DNA of 64,000 bases from Ruania zhangjianzhongii (GTDB lineage: Bacteria > Actinomycetota > Actinomycetes > Actinomycetales > Beutenbergiaceae): NCBI RefSeq assembly GCF_008000995.1, contig NZ_CP042828.1, positions 62,001-126,000 of the forward strand. The letters run 5' to 3'. Made by a program: the position numbers and the translations under genes. Of this stretch, positions 62,115-64,000 are shown one piece after another (positions within the stretch are counted from its first letter, which is position 1; the number at the start of each line of letters is the position of its first letter). The notes beneath the pieces were generated by a model that saw nothing but the letters and a program-made list of their open reading frames with translations, searched no databases and had not been told where the DNA came from.

Positions 62115-63023
62115 TCAAGGGCCCGACGGCGGAGCCTCGCCTTCCGTGAGTAGCTCGGCTCGGGCGTGGCGTCCGATGGCAGCCAGCTCCGGGTGATCGT
62201 CGCTGCTCGCCAGCAGCACCCCGGCGAAGCTGGCACCCCAGGCGCGTGCGCGGGACCAGGTGGCGGCATCGGCGCCGGTGCCCGCGGTGTACCGGTCAAC
62301 GAACACCGACCGGCCGGCGGCAGTGAAGGTGAGCCATGCGGTGCCCAGGTCGGTGGCCGGGTCGCCGCTGGTGGTGTCGCCGAAGTCGATGACCGCAGTG
62401 AGTCGGTCGCCGGCGGCGAGCAGGTTCAGCGGGTGCAGGTCGCCGTGCAACCAGAGCGGCGGTCCGGAGTGCACCGGTGCGCTCGCGGACTCCTCGAACA
62501 GCTCGCGCAGCTCGCGTGCACCGGCGAAGGTGCCCGCATCGAAGCGTGCGCGGATAGCCTCGGCCCGGTCGGCCAACGGCACCCCGCGCACCGGGTTCGC
62601 AGGTGCATCGGCCTCCGCGGGGGTGTGCAGGGCGACGAGGAACTCCGCGAGCTCGCCGGCCCACTGGTCGCGTTCGCTCGGCAGCTGGGCGGCGGCGGGT
62701 GCACCGGGCAGCCAGCGCGCCACCGTCCAGGACCACGGGTAGTAGTCCGTAGCGCGGCCGACGCGCACCGGTTCTGGCACGGCGACGGGCAGGCGGTCGG
62801 CCAGCCGGGGCAGGACGAGCTGCTCGTGCTCGACCAGGGCGGCCGCCGCCTGCCGGCGCGGGAGCCGGGCAACCAGCTCCTCGCCGAGCCGGAGCATCAC
62901 GTTGTCCCAGCCGTTGGCCACCACCTCCATCGGCAGGTCGGCCAGGTCCGGGTGCTGGTCGGTGAGCAGCCGGTGGACGAGGGGGAGGTCGACGTCGACC
63001 TCAGCGGCAGGCATCCGGGCCAT
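62115..63023 (-). CDS. Aminoglycoside phosphotransferase (APH) family kinase
   Basis: 302 residues with protein-kinase-like APH fold. Catalytic loop LHGDLHPLN with D195 and N200, and metal-binding D213 in VIDFGD. Most genomic members phosphorylate metabolites or are uncharacterised, so antibiotic resistance should not be assumed. The ATG at 63023 after AAGGAG is chosen; the frame is open to 63149 across the intergenic repeat. Confidence 0.87.
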   Translation of the reverse strand: MARMPAAEVDVDLPLVHRLLTDQHPDLADLPMEVVANGWDNVMLRLGEELVARLPRRQAAAALVEHEQLVLPRLADRLPVAVPEPVRVGRATDYYPWSWTVARWLPGAPAAAQLPSERDQWAGELAEFLVALHTPAEADAPANPVRGVPLADRAEAIRARFDAGTFAGARELRELFEESASAPVHSGPPLWLHGDLHPLNLLAAGDRLTAVIDFGDTTSGDPATDLGTAWLTFTAAGRSVFVDRYTAGTGADAATWSRARAWGASFAGVLLASSDDHPELAAIGRHARAELLTEGEAPPSGP

Positions 63024-63095
63024 CGGGGTCTCCTTCGCTGGTGGTGACGGGTGCGAACCCGCAGCGCTCGCAGAGGCGGCGGGTGCGAGGTACGG

Positions 63096-63163
63096 ATTCG
63101 ATACTTCGTCCGCCCGGGCGATACCGCGGAGCACGCCCGGGCGCGCCAAGTATCGCGTGATTC
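63096..63163 (+). repeat. 68-bp structured repeat, copy A
   Basis: Matches the reverse complement of 63853-63920 at 64 of 68 positions. Inside the copy, CGATACTT (63099-63106) and AAGTATCG (63148-63155) are perfect terminal inverted repeats, CGCCCGGGCG (63111-63120) is a perfect palindrome, and CGATAC recurs at 63119. It lies between the APH-family gene and the phosphoribosyltransferase gene. Confidence 0.93.
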
Positions 63164-63212
63164 AACGTGCGCAGGGCCGGGCGGGCGGTCGGAGCCGTGC
63201 GGGGGAGTGGGG

Positions 63213-63788
63213 TTAGGCGTCGATGTCAGCGGTGCCGGTGACCGGCGGCTGGGCGGACCAGGGGAACGAGATCCACCGGTCAGTGCGCCGCCAGGTGTAG
63301 TCCGGCTCAATGATCGATCGCGGTTTGGTGTACAGCACCGCCGAGCGCGCCTCGCTCGGCAGGTGAGCGACCCGCAACGGTGCCGGACGTTCCGAGGAGG
63401 CTGCGCCGTCGGGCTCTGGAGAGGGCACCCCCTCCTGCAGCAGGTTCATCACTACCTGCAGGGTGCGCCCGGAGTCGGCGACATCGTCCACCACCAGCAC
63501 CTTCGCCCCGGCGAGCACACTGGTGTCCAGTAGCGGCGGCAGTACCACCGGGTCGGGCAGGGTCTCCTCGATATCGGTGTAGAACTCGACGTTCATCGTG
63601 CCCATCGCCTTCACCCCGAGCGCATAGGCGATCGAACCGGCTGGCACCAGCCCGCCACGGGCCACCGCGATCACCAGGTCCGGCATCCAGCCGCTCGCAT
63701 GCACCGTGCGGGCCAGATCTCGGGCCGCCTCCCCGAACCGTTGCCAGGGGAGTACTTCCATCGCGGGCGGAGGAGTCGCAGCGGTCAT
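63213..63788 (-). CDS. Phosphoribosyltransferase family protein
   Basis: 191 residues, type I PRTase fold. The PRPP-binding motif VLVVDDVADSGRTL (97-110) is complete, and the PPi loop is VARGGLVPAG (42-51). Closest in appearance to xanthine-guanine or hypoxanthine-type enzymes, with C-terminal YTKPRSIIEPDYTWRRTDRWI. A salvage role for purine bases is probable. ATG at 63788; ATG 63761 (MEVLPW) is a possible internal start. Enclosed by inverted copies of the 68-bp repeat. Confidence 0.87.
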   Translation of the reverse strand: MTAATPPPAMEVLPWQRFGEAARDLARTVHASGWMPDLVIAVARGGLVPAGSIAYALGVKAMGTMNVEFYTDIEETLPDPVVLPPLLDTSVLAGAKVLVVDDVADSGRTLQVVMNLLQEGVPSPEPDGAASSERPAPLRVAHLPSEARSAVLYTKPRSIIEPDYTWRRTDRWISFPWSAQPPVTGTADIDA

Positions 63789-63852
63789 ACCCGTGACCTT
63801 ACCTGCGCTCGCCGTTCTGCCGCTGCCACCCCGGCCCCCTTCGACTTGACTG

Positions 63853-63920
63853 GAATCAGGCGATACCTGGCGCGCCCGGTCGTGCTCCGCGGTATCGCCC
63901 GGGTGGACGAAGTATCGAAT
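63853..63920 (-). repeat. 68-bp structured repeat, copy B (inverted)
   Basis: Inverted copy of 63096-63163 with four mismatches. It begins 64 bp upstream of the phosphoribosyltransferase start, so it may also act on that gene's promoter. Confidence 0.93.
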
Positions 63921-63935
63921 ACGTGGGCTGTTGGC

Positions 63936-63962
63936 GCTGCTGCCGCTGCTGCCGCTGCTGCC
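63936..63962 (+). repeat. Three tandem GCTGCTGCC units
   Basis: Perfect 9-bp triplication near the window end. No gene is visible from 63789 to 64000 apart from the repeats; an ATG at 63997 may or may not begin a gene beyond the window. Confidence 0.85.
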
Positions 63963-64000
63963 CTCGGGCCCGTGCGCCCCGGGTTACGGTGCGGGAATGA

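Noticed and set aside
62115-63023. APH-family gene as an antibiotic-resistance determinant.
   Set aside because: Only the general kinase fold is visible; nothing links it to a specific drug-modifying subfamily.
63096-63920. Pair of inverted repeats as ends of an insertion sequence.
   Set aside because: The gene between them is an intact phosphoribosyltransferase, not a transposase, and no target-site duplication is evident.
63997-64000. ATGA at the window end as a gene start.
   Set aside because: Only four bases are available, so no coding sequence can be judged.

Overview
The window comes from a high-GC Gram-positive chromosome. Start codons are often GTG, coding is dense, and the left end carries the actinobacterial cell-division and signalling cluster (FHA proteins, Ser/Thr phosphatase, RodA, PBP, PknA and PknB kinases) next to a tRNA-Leu. 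That cluster normally lies near dnaA/oriC. The gene content fits a member of the Micrococcales (Beutenbergia/Ruania/Georgenia-like); the genus is a guess.

Layout. (1) 0-9.3 kb, minus strand: fhaA-fhaB-pstP-rodA-pbpA-pknA-pknB, tightly packed with mostly overlapping start and stop codons; it controls peptidoglycan synthesis and phospho-signalling. (2) 9.6-12.7 kb: tRNA-Leu(CAG) and its terminator, then a HipBA toxin-antitoxin pair behind a 44-bp palindromic operator, a small frameshifted ORF and a GNAT acetyltransferase. This looks like an accessory insertion next to a tRNA. (3) 13.1-22.7 kb: a sugar ABC transporter (binding protein, two permeases, ATPase), a PHP hydrolase, a GH38 alpha-mannosidase and a LacI regulator, probably for mannoside use. 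(4) 22.8-28.4 kb: a catabolic operon behind a LacI-type CAAACGTTTG operator: MFS importer, two SDR dehydrogenases, an asparaginase-family amidase and a polysaccharide-deacetylase-fold hydrolase. I suggest it degrades a cyclic imide or related amide. (5) 28.5-31.7 kb: a Bcr/CflA-like efflux pump and a membrane-anchored beta-propeller protein. (6) 32-39.4 kb: three successive genes for secreted, extremely repetitive proteins. The second is collagen-like with long Gly-(Ser/Thr)-Asp arrays and ends in a class E sortase signal (LAATG). The second and third share a beta-sandwich domain. This is the least explained part of the window. (7) 39.8-42.2 kb: ycnI and a CopC-CopD fusion (copper handling).

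(8) 42.2-50.7 kb: an AGCS symporter, an Fsr-like MFS pump, a methyltransferase, a small secreted I36-like protein, RlmC, a tandem UspA protein, and a DGPF/YCII protein overlapping an ECF42-type sigma factor. (9) 50.7-61.7 kb: a lipoprotein, an ECF41-type sigma factor divergent from an epimerase-like oxidoreductase, ArsR plus SRPBCC, a DUF1269 protein, a ThrE-type exporter, TetR divergent from an LLM flavin enzyme, HxlR divergent from two tandem imine-reductase-family enzymes, and another NAD(P)-binding protein. Several are regulator-enzyme pairs with visible palindromes between them. (10) 61.7-64 kb: a free-standing EF-Tu domain-2 protein, an APH-family kinase and a phosphoribosyltransferase. 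The last lies between two 68-bp inverted copies of a structured repeat.

All functional calls come from motif and family recognition by eye. No database search or structure prediction was run.
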